The notes below the pieces were generated by a model. It ran no database searches and was not told where the DNA came from. It saw nothing but the letters and a program-made list of their open reading frames with translations. A DNA stretch of 64,000 bases from Teredinibacter waterburyi. GTDB taxonomy: Bacteria; Pseudomonadota; Gammaproteobacteria; Pseudomonadales; Cellvibrionaceae. This document shows positions 1-9,545 of the stretch, piece after piece. Position numbers and translations under genes: made by a program. The DNA lies in assembly GCF_001922985.1 (NCBI RefSeq), contig NZ_MRUH01000164.1, positions 62,001 through 126,000 of the forward strand, given 5' to 3'. Position 1 is the stretch's first letter. The number at the start of each line of letters is the position of its first letter.

Positions 1-294
1 CGAGATAGCTCCCTTTGGCTTATATCTGGGTTTGCGTGCAGCTTTTTTAGTAGCTGATAACGCAGCTCGTCTGGTATTAGCGTTTTTTGTATGGCCACTT
101 TAATATTTTGAGCTTTCCGTGTTTTTGGAACTTTTGTTGTTGATTAAGCTTTTTGCACAACCCAACATTGCTTACTCCGGCTTTAAACACCACCGGGAAA
201 AGTGAATTTATACCAATTGCGTTCATGTCGTGAACAGTTGCGGTAAAATTAAAGCAGCCTTGGCTGCCTTAATTAATTAACTAGGAACTTATGC
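1..294. other. Left-edge non-coding stretch
   Basis: I see no convincing gene in this stretch. Reading frames are short and interrupted on both strands, and it may be the edge of an intergenic region continuing outside the window. The only clear structure is the hairpin at 247-274, annotated separately. Confidence 0.5.
247..274 (-). terminator. Terminator-like hairpin after the WecA-type gene
   Basis: A GC core, GCAGCC-TT-GGCTGC, is flanked by complementary A/T arms (AATTAAA and CTTAATT). On the minus strand it is followed by ATTTTACC. It lies about 20 bases past the stop codon of the WecA-type gene. The arms are symmetric enough that it could act in both directions. Confidence 0.55.
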
Positions 295-1362
295 CTAGCT
301 TGCTGCAAACAGACTTCGCCTGCTCCAGCGTATAAACTTCCATGAGCGCTTTAACAGCAGTTGATACGCAATAACAAAAACCACGGCAAAGGCAAAGGAT
401 AAAGCCTCTAAGCAACCCGTTACCATAAGTACAATTCCGATTACAACAAATAGGCTTTGAACCACCAACATCACATACAAGGTTTGCTTTGCTGAAAACC
501 CAGCCCGCATCAAAATATGATGAATATGCGTCCTGTCGGCAGCCATAGGGGAACGGCCACGTTTCAACCTGCGATACATAATGGTAAACATATCAGTAAT
601 GGGCAAAAGCACGAACCAAAGCGCTGTTGCAGGTGTAAACGCTGCCACCCCAGGCTGTGAGCCATGAACCAACAACACACCTAACGAAAGGCCCAAAAAC
701 ATACTACCGGCATCGCCCATAAATATTTTTTTAACGGGTCGTTTGGGGCCGCCCCACAAGTTAAAAATTAGAAAAGCACCAGTAGCACCTATAAAGGTTA
801 AGCAGAGGTACTGAAACGTAGTATTGCCGTTGGCGCCAAACAGGGCGACCAAACCAATAAAACTCACCATCACAATAGAGCCCACTAGGCCGTCCATACC
901 ATCTAGCATATTCATTGCGTTAATAGCCCCAACAAAAGAAAGTACTGCGAGGGGGTAGCCGATAATACCGGGGTTGAGTTCACCAATACCTAGCAAGTCA
1001 CCAAACGACTCGAAGTGAACGTCTAATGCATATACAAAAATACAGCTGATAAGAAACTGACCAACCAAGCGAAAGCGAGCACTTAGTTCATAGCGGTCGT
1101 CTACCATCCCCATAAACACAATTAAGCCGCCAGCGAGCAAAAATAAACGTATAAATAGAGGCTGCTCAATAAAAACGAAAACCGTAACGATTACGCTTGC
1201 GTATATAGCCAAGCCACCGATTAACGGGATTACACCCAGATGCTGCTTTCGCCCACCTGGCCGGTCTACCAGCTCTAGTACGCGGGCTATGGGCTGTAAT
1301 ATTTTTACAGCCCCAAATGAAAGCAAAAACGATACTGCTAAAATGACGTATCCGAGTTCCAT
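295..1362 (-). CDS. wecA: Undecaprenyl-phosphate sugar-1-phosphate transferase, WecA/MraY family
   Basis: This 355-residue polytopic membrane protein belongs to glycosyltransferase family 4 (WecA/TagO/MraY superfamily). Such enzymes transfer a HexNAc-1-phosphate from UDP-sugar to undecaprenyl phosphate at the inner membrane, starting O-antigen, capsule or related glycan synthesis. The family signatures are visible: the DD pair at residues 88-89, NMLDGMDGL with D154 and D157, the GDAGS motif at 216-220 and the HIHH loop at 279-282. Roughly eleven hydrophobic segments are present. The start is an ATG. It lies downstream of manC on the same strand with a 97-bp gap, so a shared role in surface polysaccharide synthesis is plausible. 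The exact sugar (GlcNAc or another) cannot be read from the sequence. Confidence 0.85.
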   Translation of the reverse strand: MELGYVILAVSFLLSFGAVKILQPIARVLELVDRPGGRKQHLGVIPLIGGLAIYASVIVTVFVFIEQPLFIRLFLLAGGLIVFMGMVDDRYELSARFRLVGQFLISCIFVYALDVHFESFGDLLGIGELNPGIIGYPLAVLSFVGAINAMNMLDGMDGLVGSIVMVSFIGLVALFGANGNTTFQYLCLTFIGATGAFLIFNLWGGPKRPVKKIFMGDAGSMFLGLSLGVLLVHGSQPGVAAFTPATALWFVLLPITDMFTIMYRRLKRGRSPMAADRTHIHHILMRAGFSAKQTLYVMLVVQSLFVVIGIVLMVTGCLEALSFAFAVVFVIAYQLLLKRSWKFIRWSRRSLFAAS

Positions 1363-1459
1363 GGGTTACTCACCATTTACCAAATAATATTTAATGCCGT
1401 TAGGTTGCAGCGATACATCGCTGACCTAGTTACACCTTCGATCTATCTTTTTACGACTA

Positions 1460-2884
1460 TTACTGGGCTACTCGACCGTAGTTATCCTGAAAGCGGGTAA
1501 TGTCGTCTTCTTCTAAGTAGCCGCCGCTTCTAATTTCTATTAAATGCAGTGGCACTTTGCCAGGGTTGGAAAGGCGGTGCTTCTCGCCCAGCGGGATGTA
1601 CATAGATTCGTTTTCAGAAACTAAAAACTCCTCTTCCCCCCTTTGCACCATGGCCGTACCTTTTACAACTACCCAGTGCTCCGCGCGGTGATGATGCATT
1701 TGCAGTGACAGGCTCGCGCCAGGTTTAACTTCGATACGTTTAACTTGATAGCGATCGCCGGTATCTATTGAATCTATGCTGCCCCAAGGGCGGTGTACTT
1801 CTCGATGGTGGAGGTATTCGTTGCGTTTTTCGGCTTTTAGCCAATCCACAATCGCTTTTACATCTTGGGTACTGTTTCTATCAACCACCAGTAGAGCATC
1901 GTCGCTGTCTATTATCGCGATGTCTTTTAATCCTACCGCTGCTACTAGCCTGGTTGCTGAGTGAACTAAGCTATTTTCACAATTCTTTACAAAGGCATCA
2001 CCATAAACTGCGTTGCCGTTCTCATCCTTGTCACTAGATTCCCAAAGCGCTTCCCAACTACCCAAATCGCTCCAACCAGCGTTGAGTGGAACCATCCACG
2101 CATTTGCGGTTTTTTCCATTACGGCAAAGTCTACCGAGATGTTTTCGCACTGCTCAAAATCTTTATAACTTAAACGTATAAAGTCTAGATCATTCTCTGC
2201 AGATTGCAGCGCCAATTCGCAACTATTTAACCAGCCAGCCCCCTGCTTACTTAGCTCGTTAAGGAATTCTTGCGCCTTAAATACGAACATGCCGCTGTTC
2301 CAAGTAAAGTTACCGGCCGCTAGGTATTGCTGCGCGGTTTCTAGGTTTGGCTTTTCGACAAAACGTTCTACCGAGCTACCAGCTTCGGCACCACCTTGAG
2401 CAGCCTGCACGTAGCCGTAACCGGTTTCGGGCTTGGTTGGCACTACACCAAAGGTAACTAACTTATTCTGTTCCGCTGCGGCTACTGCATGGTTTAGCGC
2501 GGTGTGGAATGCACCCATATCTTTAATGAGGTGGTCTGCTGCCAGCACCACAAGTATGGGGTTTGGGTATTTTTGCAGAGCATGCATCGCAGCCACGGCT
2601 ATAGCTGGCGCGGTATTGCGAGCCAAGGGCTCTAAGATGATATCGGGTGCAGTTTTACAGACGTGGGATAGCTGTTCGGCAACCATAAAACGCTGGTCGT
2701 TATTGCAGACAACTATTGGCGTTTCTAGGTGTTGCACACGGTTTACGGTGTGTTGCAGCATGGTGGCATTACCGAATAGGCGATGCAATTGTTTGGGGTA
2801 GGTATGGCGAGATTTTGGCCAAAGACGAGAGCCACTGCCCCCGGAAAGTATTACCGGTACGATTTGAGCTTTAGCTTTTGACAC
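1460..2884 (-). CDS. manC: Mannose-1-phosphate guanylyltransferase / mannose-6-phosphate isomerase
   Basis: This 474-residue protein has the length and layout of bifunctional type II PMI/GMP enzymes (ManC/AlgA/CpsB). These make GDP-mannose from mannose-1-phosphate and GTP, and many also isomerise fructose-6-phosphate. The N-terminal nucleotidyltransferase signature LSGGSGSRLWPKSR is at about residues 13-26. The FVEKP motif lies mid-domain. The C-terminal cupin-type isomerase domain begins near the HRPWGS motif and carries the metal-ligand cluster MHHHRAEHW. It sits upstream of the WecA-type gene on the same strand, which suggests supply of GDP-mannose (or GDP-fucose/rhamnose derivatives) for exopolysaccharide or O-antigen. 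I cannot tell from sequence whether the isomerase half is active. Confidence 0.9.
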   Translation of the reverse strand: MSKAKAQIVPVILSGGSGSRLWPKSRHTYPKQLHRLFGNATMLQHTVNRVQHLETPIVVCNNDQRFMVAEQLSHVCKTAPDIILEPLARNTAPAIAVAAMHALQKYPNPILVVLAADHLIKDMGAFHTALNHAVAAAEQNKLVTFGVVPTKPETGYGYVQAAQGGAEAGSSVERFVEKPNLETAQQYLAAGNFTWNSGMFVFKAQEFLNELSKQGAGWLNSCELALQSAENDLDFIRLSYKDFEQCENISVDFAVMEKTANAWMVPLNAGWSDLGSWEALWESSDKDENGNAVYGDAFVKNCENSLVHSATRLVAAVGLKDIAIIDSDDALLVVDRNSTQDVKAIVDWLKAEKRNEYLHHREVHRPWGSIDSIDTGDRYQVKRIEVKPGASLSLQMHHHRAEHWVVVKGTAMVQRGEEEFLVSENESMYIPLGEKHRLSNPGKVPLHLIEIRSGGYLEEDDITRFQDNYGRVAQ

Positions 2885-2990
2885 TAGGATCCCTTTAGTA
2901 TTTCTGAACCTTTTTTACTTTAGTTAGATAACATATTCCGTAATTGTGGCGCACCAGCAACTACAGGCATGAAACTCTATTTCGCGGCGG

Positions 2991-2996
2991 ATTATA
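2991..2996 (-). promoter_or_regulatory. Possible -10 element upstream of manC
   Basis: On the minus strand this is a perfect TATAAT preceded by ACTA, about 100 bases upstream of manC. No good TTGACA-like -35 box was found at standard spacing. The call rests on the -10 match alone. The rest of the 2885-3174 gap shows no gene I can support. Confidence 0.3.
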
Positions 2997-3174
2997 TAGT
3001 ATTTGGATTACGGCTTCTTGTAATAAATTGCACAGAATACTAATTATCTGGCAAGCGGTAACTTTACGTATTCATGACAGAAAAGGCAATCCGAACGACA
3101 ACCTGTTTTATTGCACAAGCGTCATTGCTATTCACGCAAAGGTATTGCCAAGAAAGTGATTGCAACTGACTAGA

Positions 3175-3468
3175 TCATTGACCGTTAAGGCTATCATTAA
3201 CCCTGTCGCGCATTTCTTTACCGGGCTTGAAGTGAGGTACGTACTTTCCCGCCAACTCTACAGATTCACCAGTTTTAGGGTTACGCCCGGTGCGAGGAGC
3301 ACGATAGTGAAGTGAGAAGCTACCAAAGCCTCTTATTTCGATACGGTCGCCAGAGGCCAAGCACTGGGACATATATTCAATCATAAGCTTCACAGCCAAC
3401 TCGATATCCTTGGCGGAGAGTTGGTCCTGTCGCTCTGCTATTCGCTCGATCAGCTCTGATTTTGTCAT
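3175..3468 (-). CDS. ihfB: Integration host factor subunit beta
   Basis: A 97-residue member of the HU/IHF nucleoid protein family and a partner of IhfA. The heterodimer bends DNA sharply and supports sigma-54 promoters, recombination and replication initiation. The family signature is visible: [11 protein letters not shown] at the N-terminus, then GFGSF and the DNA-clamping arm [13 protein letters not shown] with the intercalating proline in RNPKTG. The length is normal. It is encoded downstream of rpsA, the usual gammaproteobacterial arrangement, with 222 bp between the genes including a strong terminator. IHF is relevant here because sigma-54-type promoters occur in the flagellar part of the window. 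Confidence 0.96.
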   Translation of the reverse strand: MTKSELIERIAERQDQLSAKDIELAVKLMIEYMSQCLASGDRIEIRGFGSFSLHYRAPRTGRNPKTGESVELAGKYVPHFKPGKEMRDRVNDSLNGQ

Positions 3469-3640
3469 AAGCTATAGATTCATATCGGTTGGTTTATAAC
3501 AGTGATACTAGACCAAAAGTTGGCTTATATCATTGCGTTAGGGTAACAAGTGAATAGTTATACTATGTTTTGTGCGCAAGTTGTTGTTTATACAACAAAA
3601 AACAGGAAAGCGCCAGTTTTGGCGGTTTTTGATGGGCATA

Positions 3641-3667
3641 AAAAAAGCGACCCGAAGGTCGCTTTTT
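3641..3667 (-). terminator. Rho-independent terminator after rpsA
   Basis: A perfect GC-rich stem GCGACC/GGTCGC has a CGAA loop on the plus strand (TTCG in the minus-strand transcript). Runs of A and T flank both sides, so it can act in either direction. It begins 24 bases beyond the rpsA stop codon. A second, weaker hairpin (CGCCA-GTTT-TGGCG, 3611-3624) follows. Confidence 0.85.
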
Positions 3668-3690
3668 AACAAGCCAATTAAACCAGGAGC

Positions 3691-5376
3691 TTACTGTTTG
3701 TCTTGGCTCTTGATTTGAGCCTTGATTAGATCACCAATAGTCGCAGGCTGCATTTGCTCGGTAGCTTTGCTGCTGTGCTCTTTGATGGCCGTTTTTTCGT
3801 CGTCATTGTCTTTCGCTTTGATGCTAAGAACAATTGAACGGTTTTTACGGTCAACGTTGGTGATTTTAGCTTCGACTTCTTCGCCTTCTTTAAGCGCGTT
3901 ACGAGCATCTTCTACCTTGTCGCGGCTAATTTCAGACGCTTTCAAAGTACCTTCGATGTCGTCGGCCAAGGTAATGATAGCTTCTTTAGCGTCTACCGAC
4001 TTAACAACACCCTTTACGATGGTGCCTTTGTCGTTAGTACCAACGTAGATGGTGAACGGGTCTTCATCTAACTGCTTGATACCTAAAGAAATACGCTCAC
4101 GCTCTGGATCGATAGCCAAAACAACGGTCTCTAACTCGTCGCCTTTCTTGTACTTGCGTACGGCTTCTTCACCAGCTTCGTTCCAGCTAATGTCTGACAA
4201 GTGAACAAGACCGTCGATGCCGCCGTCCAAACCAATGAAGATACCGAAATCGGTGATCGACTTGATCTTGCCGGAGATTTTGTCGCCTTTAGCAAATTGG
4301 TTACTGAAGGAATCCCAAGGGTTAGCCTGACACTGCTTGATACCCAAGGAGATACGACGACGCTCTACGTCGATGTCCAAAATCATAACTTCCACTTCAT
4401 CACCTAGGTTAACAACCTTAGATGGGTGGATGTTCTTGTTGGTCCAATCCATTTCGGATACGTGAACCAAACCTTCAACGCCTTCTTCGATTTCAGCAAA
4501 ACAGCCGTAGTCGGTAAGGTTGGTGATGGTCGCTTTAACCTTGGCACCCTCTGGGTAACGCTGGGTAATAGCTGCCCATGGGTCTTCACCCAATTGCTTA
4601 AGGCCAAGAGAAACACGGTTACGCTCACGATCGAACTTAAGAACTTTAACGTCGATTTCGTCGCCAACTTTAACAATTTCGCCTGGGTGCTTGATGCGCT
4701 TCCAAGCCATGTCGGTGATGTGCAACAGGCCGTCTACGCCGCCCAAATCAACGAAGGCACCGTAATCGGTAAGGTTTTTAACGATACCTTTAACCGCTTG
4801 ACCTTCTTGTAGGTTAGCAAGCAATTCATCACGCTCTTCGCTGTTAGCCAGCTCCATAACGGCACGACGAGAAACAACAACGTTGTTACGCTTCTGATCC
4901 AACTTGATAACTTTAAACTCTAGCTCTTTGCCTTCGAGGTGAGTGGTTTCGCGAACTGGGCGAACATCAACCAATGAACCTGGCAAGAACGCACGGATGC
5001 CAGCAACGTCAACGGTGAAACCACCTTTAACCTTACCGTTAATTACACCTGTAATAACTTCTTCTGCTTCGTGTGCAGCTTCCAGCACTTTCCATGACTC
5101 TGCGCGCTTGGCTTTTTCACGAGAAAGGCGGGTTTCACCGAAACCGTCTTCTACGGTTTCCAAGGCCACTTGAACTTCATCACCAATGCTTAGGTTCAGT
5201 TCGCCTTTTTCATTCAGGAATTGCTCGGCGGGTATTACGCCTTCAGATTTAAGACCAGCGTGGACGGTTACCCAGTCCTGATCAATATCAATTACTACGC
5301 CGGTTACGATGGTGCCAGGCACCATATCTACTGTTTTTAAACTCTCTTCAAAGAGTTCTGCAAAGCTTTCGCTCAT
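3691..5376 (-). CDS. rpsA: 30S ribosomal protein S1
   Basis: A 561-residue protein of the normal size for proteobacterial S1, which binds mRNA and helps the 30S subunit load structured or weak-SD messages. It has six S1/OB-fold repeats. The two N-terminal repeats that attach to the ribosome are divergent, and later ones carry the typical LVHxSDxxW pattern, for example [10 protein letters not shown] and [10 protein letters not shown]. The C-terminus is lysine-rich. The start is an ATG giving [12 protein letters not shown]. It lies between lapB (upstream, 154-bp gap) and ihfB. In most relatives cmk directly precedes rpsA, but here lapA and lapB intervene. Confidence 0.97.
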   Translation of the reverse strand: MSESFAELFEESLKTVDMVPGTIVTGVVIDIDQDWVTVHAGLKSEGVIPAEQFLNEKGELNLSIGDEVQVALETVEDGFGETRLSREKAKRAESWKVLEAAHEAEEVITGVINGKVKGGFTVDVAGIRAFLPGSLVDVRPVRETTHLEGKELEFKVIKLDQKRNNVVVSRRAVMELANSEERDELLANLQEGQAVKGIVKNLTDYGAFVDLGGVDGLLHITDMAWKRIKHPGEIVKVGDEIDVKVLKFDRERNRVSLGLKQLGEDPWAAITQRYPEGAKVKATITNLTDYGCFAEIEEGVEGLVHVSEMDWTNKNIHPSKVVNLGDEVEVMILDIDVERRRISLGIKQCQANPWDSFSNQFAKGDKISGKIKSITDFGIFIGLDGGIDGLVHLSDISWNEAGEEAVRKYKKGDELETVVLAIDPERERISLGIKQLDEDPFTIYVGTNDKGTIVKGVVKSVDAKEAIITLADDIEGTLKASEISRDKVEDARNALKEGEEVEAKITNVDRKNRSIVLSIKAKDNDDEKTAIKEHSSKATEQMQPATIGDLIKAQIKSQDKQ

Positions 5377-5530
5377 TGCGATACCTATAGTTTAAGAAGC
5401 CGCACGCCAGTTTACGGGTCAATGATTAGTACGCCAAACATGCTCCATTTCTGGCAAAAAGCATCTTCTGACGGTTTTAGGGGTCGCGAGGGTAGCAGTT
5501 CTAGCGCTGATTCTCAAGTGAATTAGCGCT

Positions 5531-6712
5531 CTAACCGCGACTAATACTTGCCCATGTTTTGCAGCTGGGGCAAAGCCAGTGAATATGCTCACCAACGAAG
5601 CCACAGTTGCTACATTGGTAATGGTGATTGGCGTTGGCGATGCGCTGAATAATCGGTTTTAGATCTTGAAAACGGGCCGAACTATCAACCGTTGGCGCCA
5701 GCAATTCCAGCAGGTCGGCGGTAGCTTGCAAGCTGGAGAATGACTGTAATTCTTGCTTTAGTAGGGAGTAGGCTGCCGCCGCGCCCTCCTCTACTTCGGT
5801 TGCTTCCGCCAAGCATTCAAGTACAACAAGGCTTGGCTTATTGTGGTATAGGCCGCGCAAATGCTCTAGCCGTTGTGCTGGGCTATCTAGCTGTTCGTAG
5901 CATTCATAAACAAGCGAAAGACTTTCGGAAACAAACCGTTCGTTTTGCTTGGGTATCTTGCGCAACAGCACCAAAGCTACGGCAGCCGCTCCTTCGTCCA
6001 TTTCTATTTTTGCTTGCAGTAGGTTTGCGCGCACACAGTTTTTATCGTACTTAAGAGCGTTGCGAATTAAACGACGTGCGTTCTGCAGGTCATTTTTATC
6101 TATCGATTCATTCGCCAGCTCACAACAAAACTGCGCCTGAATTTCCCGCCAACGATCTGCGCTGGAAGCAAATTTTCGCGTGGTGAGTCGGTCGGCAGCG
6201 TCGATCGCTTTTAACCATTCACGCAGGTCTTGAAAAACCTCTATCAAGTAAGCCAAGGCTTGATCGCGCACATCTTTGGTTGTATCGCGACCGTCGGCCA
6301 ACTCTTTAAAAAGCGCTTCTGCACGGTCCAGCAGGCCAGACTTTAAATAGTCCACGCCTAACTCCAGCTGAGCGAAATGCAGCTGCGGCTTACTCAAGCT
6401 GGGGCGTGCAATAAGATTTTGGTGAACGCGGATAGCGCGGGCAACTTCGCCACGCTTACGTAAAAGATTGCCTAGTGCCAGATGGGTTTCGAGGGTGTCG
6501 CTGTTGACTTCTAGTGATGAGATAAAGGTGTCGATCGCCGCGTCGGGCTGATCGTTCAGCAGGTACGCCAAACCTTGATAGTAACGCTTACGCGGCAGCC
6601 CGGAGCCTTTACTACGCTTTTCTCGCTGCCCACGCTGGCACTGATAGTAACCAAGCGAAAAGCCGATTACGAGTGCGGCAAACAGCAGCGCGAAAACCAA
6701 TAAGTCGGGCAT
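5531..6712 (-). CDS. lapB: LapB (YciM) LPS assembly regulator, TPR protein with rubredoxin-like zinc domain
   Basis: This 393-residue protein matches LapB/YciM in length and architecture. It has an N-terminal membrane anchor (residues about 3-20), a long array of TPR helices covering most of the protein, and a C-terminal rubredoxin-type metal site with cysteines at 367, 370, 381 and 384 (CSNC and CPSC). In E. coli LapB presents LpxC to the FtsH protease and so balances LPS against phospholipid synthesis. The TPRs face the cytoplasm. It follows lapA with a 59-bp gap, as in enterics, and the pair sits here between cmk and rpsA. Confidence 0.93.
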   Translation of the reverse strand: MPDLLVFALLFAALVIGFSLGYYQCQRGQREKRSKGSGLPRKRYYQGLAYLLNDQPDAAIDTFISSLEVNSDTLETHLALGNLLRKRGEVARAIRVHQNLIARPSLSKPQLHFAQLELGVDYLKSGLLDRAEALFKELADGRDTTKDVRDQALAYLIEVFQDLREWLKAIDAADRLTTRKFASSADRWREIQAQFCCELANESIDKNDLQNARRLIRNALKYDKNCVRANLLQAKIEMDEGAAAVALVLLRKIPKQNERFVSESLSLVYECYEQLDSPAQRLEHLRGLYHNKPSLVVLECLAEATEVEEGAAAAYSLLKQELQSFSSLQATADLLELLAPTVDSSARFQDLKPIIQRIANANHHYQCSNCGFVGEHIHWLCPSCKTWASISRG

Positions 6713-6771
6713 AAGGGTGTTGCTTTACCTTTTGTTACTGTACGTGGAAAGAAAACTTAGGCGATTAAAGT

Positions 6772-7113
6772 TTACGACTTTGATCGAACCGCCACTTGGC
6801 TTTCGCTAGAATCTGCGACGAAATTAGAGCGCAATTTATTGACCTCTTTGGTCATCCTACTAAGCTCTCGCTTTTTACCAAACAATGCCGCTTGGGCAAG
6901 CAGGTAGGTACCAAACCACCCCAATAGCACACCGACGATAAAGGTAATCGAAAAGTAAAAACCAACACTACCTTCGGGCCACTGAATACCTAACAAGTTA
7001 AGCGTCATGGTATCGCTATTAGCGTAGGCCAGCCAAGCGCCAAGGGTTAACACGACCAGCAGCCAGGCCAATACAAATAGGTTACGCACCCAAACACCAA
7101 GTTTTGCAAACAT
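6772..7113 (-). CDS. lapA: LapA family small membrane protein (DUF1049)
   Basis: A 113-residue protein with two transmembrane segments (about residues 9-29 and 48-72) and a basic, coiled-coil-prone cytoplasmic tail. This is the LapA/YciS topology. LapA co-occurs with LapB and helps assemble LPS export or regulate its synthesis. It begins 9 bp after the cmk stop codon and precedes lapB, so cmk-lapA-lapB is almost certainly one transcript. The identification leans on topology, size and its lapB partner. Confidence 0.85.
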   Translation of the reverse strand: MFAKLGVWVRNLFVLAWLLVVLTLGAWLAYANSDTMTLNLLGIQWPEGSVGFYFSITFIVGVLLGWFGTYLLAQAALFGKKRELSRMTKEVNKLRSNFVADSSESQVAVRSKS

Positions 7114-7122
7114 AATCTTTCC

Positions 7123-7803
7123 TTATGAGGGTTTGATACCAAGCTCGCTTAAATTGCGCATTATGATCTGGAATACGGCGTCAATCGAAAGACTGGTACT
7201 GTCCAGCTCGATTGCATCAGCCGCTGGCACTAAGGGCGCCACCGCGCGATTCCGATCTTGATAGTCTCGCTGCTCAATATCCGCCAATATTTTCGCGTAA
7301 TCAATATCTGTTTCCCCAGCGTCTTTAAGCTGCTGTACTCGTCGGCGCGCGCGCTCTTCGGCACTGGCGGTTAAAAAGACTTTTAGCGGTGCATCCGGGA
7401 ATACCACTGTACCCATATCACGGCCATCGGCAACTAGGCCTGGCGCCGTAAGGAATGCTCGCTGTCGATTAAGCAAGGCGGCGCGAACATCTGGGTAGGC
7501 GGCGACTTTCGATGCCGTCATACCCACCCGCTCCTCGCGAATCGTCTTGGTGACATCATCGCCAGCAAGTATGACTTGGGTATAGTTATCTTGAGCGACA
7601 AAACCAATATCTAACTGTTCCGCTAAGGCGGCAACCGCAGCTTCGCTATCGAGATCGATATTGGCGTTCAGACTGGCCAGTGCGGTTAATCGGTATAGAG
7701 CGCCGCTATCTAGCAGCGCGAAGCCCGTCGCCTCGGCGACTAAACGACAAATTGTTCCCTTACCAGAGCCACTCGGGCCATCAATGGTTACTACGCTATA
7801 CAT
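7123..7803 (-). CDS. cmk: Cytidylate kinase
   Basis: A 226-residue cytosolic kinase that phosphorylates CMP and dCMP to the diphosphates using ATP. The P-loop is visible at the N-terminus as GPSGSGKGT. The CMP-binding region follows as DSGALYR and DGRDMGT. The lid/arginine region includes EERARRR and the QRDYQDRNR stretch. The length is typical. The start is an ATG. It is followed within 9 bp by lapA, and pyrF lies 77 bp upstream, which groups two pyrimidine-nucleotide genes. Confidence 0.97.
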   Translation of the reverse strand: MYSVVTIDGPSGSGKGTICRLVAEATGFALLDSGALYRLTALASLNANIDLDSEAAVAALAEQLDIGFVAQDNYTQVILAGDDVTKTIREERVGMTASKVAAYPDVRAALLNRQRAFLTAPGLVADGRDMGTVVFPDAPLKVFLTASAEERARRRVQQLKDAGETDIDYAKILADIEQRDYQDRNRAVAPLVPAADAIELDSTSLSIDAVFQIIMRNLSELGIKPS

Positions 7804-7880
7804 ATTGATCCAATGCTATCTGTGAATAGTGGGAAGCTTACGCGCAACAAGCTTCATGCAAAACCTTTTAGGTGGCTGGT

Positions 7881-8594
7881 TTAGCTGTAATAAGGGTGTA
7901 TCGCGGTTGCGATAGCCTCGCACACCGCAGTGGGGTCGCTGGCTTGGGTGATTGGACGACCCACAACCAGGTAATCGCTGCCGCTTTGCGCCGCCTGCTC
8001 TGGTGTCATAATTCTACGCTGATCATCTGCCGCCGCTGTCGCGGGGCGAATGCCCGGCGTAACGGTAACAAACCCTTTACCTAACGCCTGCTTCATAGCC
8101 GCAGCTTCATGTGCCGAGCACACCACGCCTTGAATGCCGGACTGCTTCGCCAATGCTGCCAAGTGCTGCACTTGCTGCGCTGGCTCTCGACTTACACCGG
8201 TTTCGGCTAGATCGGCGGTGTCCATACTGGTCAATACGGTAACGGCTATTAAATGTGGGGGTCGCTGCGCATGAGCTACCGCGTCGGCCGCGGCTTCCAT
8301 CATTCGTCGACCGCCGCTCGCGTGAACATTCACCATCCACACACCAAGATTTGCCGCAGCCTTCACAGCTTTAGCAACAGTATTGGGAATATCGTGAAAT
8401 TTCAGATCGAGAAAAACATCGAAACCAGCATTTTGAGCAATTTCAACGATTGCCGGTCCAGCGCTGGTAAAGAGCTCTTTGCCAATTTTAAGGCGACAGT
8501 TAGCCGGGTTAAGCTGCTGTATAAACTGCCTACAACTTTCGGCGTTATCGTAATCCAACGCTACAAGTAAACGCGGGCCATTATCATCACTCAA
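7881..8594 (-). CDS. pyrF: Orotidine 5'-phosphate decarboxylase
   Basis: A 237-residue TIM-barrel enzyme that decarboxylates OMP to UMP, the last step of de novo pyrimidine synthesis. The active-site signature [11 protein letters not shown] is clear, with the catalytic Lys/Asp set spread over strands 2 and 3 (LKIGKEL and LDLKFHD). The phosphate-binding end is seen as TPGIRP and [10 protein letters not shown]. The length is normal. It is the first gene of the pyrF-cmk-lapA-lapB run. In E. coli pyrF follows lapB, so the same genes are present here in a different order. Confidence 0.96.
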   Translation of the reverse strand: MSDDNGPRLLVALDYDNAESCRQFIQQLNPANCRLKIGKELFTSAGPAIVEIAQNAGFDVFLDLKFHDIPNTVAKAVKAAANLGVWMVNVHASGGRRMMEAAADAVAHAQRPPHLIAVTVLTSMDTADLAETGVSREPAQQVQHLAALAKQSGIQGVVCSAHEAAAMKQALGKGFVTVTPGIRPATAAADDQRRIMTPEQAAQSGSDYLVVGRPITQASDPTAVCEAIATAIHPYYS

Positions 8595-8957
8595 GAGCTG
8601 ACTCCTTAAAAACGAGTTTCGAAGACATAACCTAAGGCTATGTTTAATAAAGCGAACCCATTTTACATGATATGACTGGAATATTACCTAGTTGACCAAG
8701 ACTTATTCGCGAGAATACTAATATAACGGTGGTCAACCTAGAAACGGTATTCCCAAGAAATCTAAATAAGAGACTAGAAGAGCCCGCAGAATATTGAACC
8801 GAGCAAGGAGGTAATGCGACGAGGCGGTACGACGAGGCGACACAAACAAAATACCGGAATCAAAAATGAGGCTAGAAACCAGTACAACTAAGCGTTGAGT
8901 AAAAACGGTTAGTTGTGAGCCGCTTAGACGAGGCTCACAACTATCACCGAGAAGCGA
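8595..8957. other. Intergenic region between pyrF and the ComEA-like gene
   Basis: This 363-bp stretch has no supportable gene. It holds the terminator hairpin of the ComEA-like gene at its right end (8901-8943) and a short direct repeat, CGACGAGGCG, at 8817-8826 and 8830-8839. The pyrF promoter presumably lies in the left part, but no clear box was identified. Confidence 0.5.
8901..8943 (-). terminator. Terminator after the ComEA-like gene
   Basis: A perfect 12-bp stem (TAGTTGTGAGCC at 8910-8921 pairing with 8932-8943) encloses a 10-base loop. On the minus strand it is followed by AACCG and then a run of five T (8901-8905). It lies 15 bp past the stop codon of the ComEA-like gene. Confidence 0.75.
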
Positions 8958-9302
8958 TTAAAGTGTAAACCGCCCTTTATTTTTTGCCAACGTCGCCTTA
9001 CCGATACCTTTGACTTCTAATAACTGCTCGGCTGAAGCGATGCGACCTTTTTGCTTGCGGTATTCAACAATTGCCTGCGCCTTTTTAATCCCCACGCCGG
9101 TTAGTGCGGCAGCGATAGACTCGGCATCAGCCTTATTCAGATTGATGACTGTTACAGATTTTTGCATTGCTGAAGTGTCGGCACCCTTTTTGTCTGCTGC
9201 AAATGTTAATGGCGAAGCTACGCCAGCCAACAAGATTGCTGTTACAGCAAAAACAGATAACAGGGTTTTAACAAAACAATTAGAGACTGATCCTTTAGTC
9301 AT
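8958..9302 (-). CDS. Secreted ComEA-like helix-hairpin-helix protein
   Basis: A 114-residue protein with an N-terminal signal peptide (hydrophobic core about residues 12-34, ending SPLTFAADK) and a C-terminal double helix-hairpin-helix module. The module pattern is INLNKADAESIAAAL then LLEVKGIGKATLAKNKG. This is the ComEA-type DNA-binding domain found in short periplasmic proteins of many gammaproteobacteria, including P. aeruginosa and Vibrio. The family binds double-stranded DNA, and in competent species it pulls incoming DNA across the outer membrane. Whether this organism is competent cannot be judged here. It appears monocistronic, with its own terminator and 243 bp of upstream space. 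Confidence 0.85.
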   Translation of the reverse strand: MTKGSVSNCFVKTLLSVFAVTAILLAGVASPLTFAADKKGADTSAMQKSVTVINLNKADAESIAAALTGVGIKKAQAIVEYRKQKGRIASAEQLLEVKGIGKATLAKNKGRFTL

Positions 9303-9461
9303 TGCATTTCTCCGATAGTAGATTAGATGTTATAGATAGATTAGTAAGTTATGCCTCAGACTTGCTGCGACAGGACTAATTTACTTAACCTATTAACGAA
9401 GATCTGTAAGAAATATCTGACGGAGATGTAGGAAAAAGAGAAAGGAAACGTTAAGAAATTT

Positions 9462-9496
9462 GCACCAACGGCGGCGCTTTTTGCCACTGTTGGTGC
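9462..9496. repeat. Inverted repeat upstream of the ComEA-like gene
   Basis: An 8-bp perfect inverted repeat, GCACCAAC (9462-9469) and GTTGGTGC (9489-9496), surrounds a 19-base spacer. It lies next to the cysN terminator. It could be part of that terminator region or an operator; nothing in the sequence decides. Confidence 0.4.
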
Positions 9497-9500
9497 GAGA

Positions 9501-9534
9501 TTTTAGCAGCGCTTAAACAATAGCGCCGCTAAAA
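9501..9534 (-). terminator. Hairpin after cysN, probable terminator
   Basis: Arms TTTTAGCAGCGC (9501-9512) and GCGCCGCTAAAA (9523-9534) pair at 11 of 12 positions around a 10-base loop, 11 bp past the cysN stop. The terminal A/T pairs supply a short U-run on either strand. Confidence 0.65.
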
Positions 9535-9545
9535 TACAGGCAGAA

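Noticed and set aside
2944-3159. 71-codon plus-strand frame in the manC/ihfB gap
   Set aside because: It has no ribosome binding site or protein-like composition, and it overlaps the likely manC promoter.
5419-5604. 61-codon minus-strand frame overlapping the lapB end
   Set aside because: It overlaps the conserved zinc-binding C-terminus of lapB in another frame and has no recognisable protein features.
8814-8891. A 25-codon plus-strand ORF preceded by AAGGAGG in the pyrF/ComEA gap
   Set aside because: The GGAGG lies only two bases from the ATG, the peptide is low-complexity and basic, and no promoter or partner is evident.
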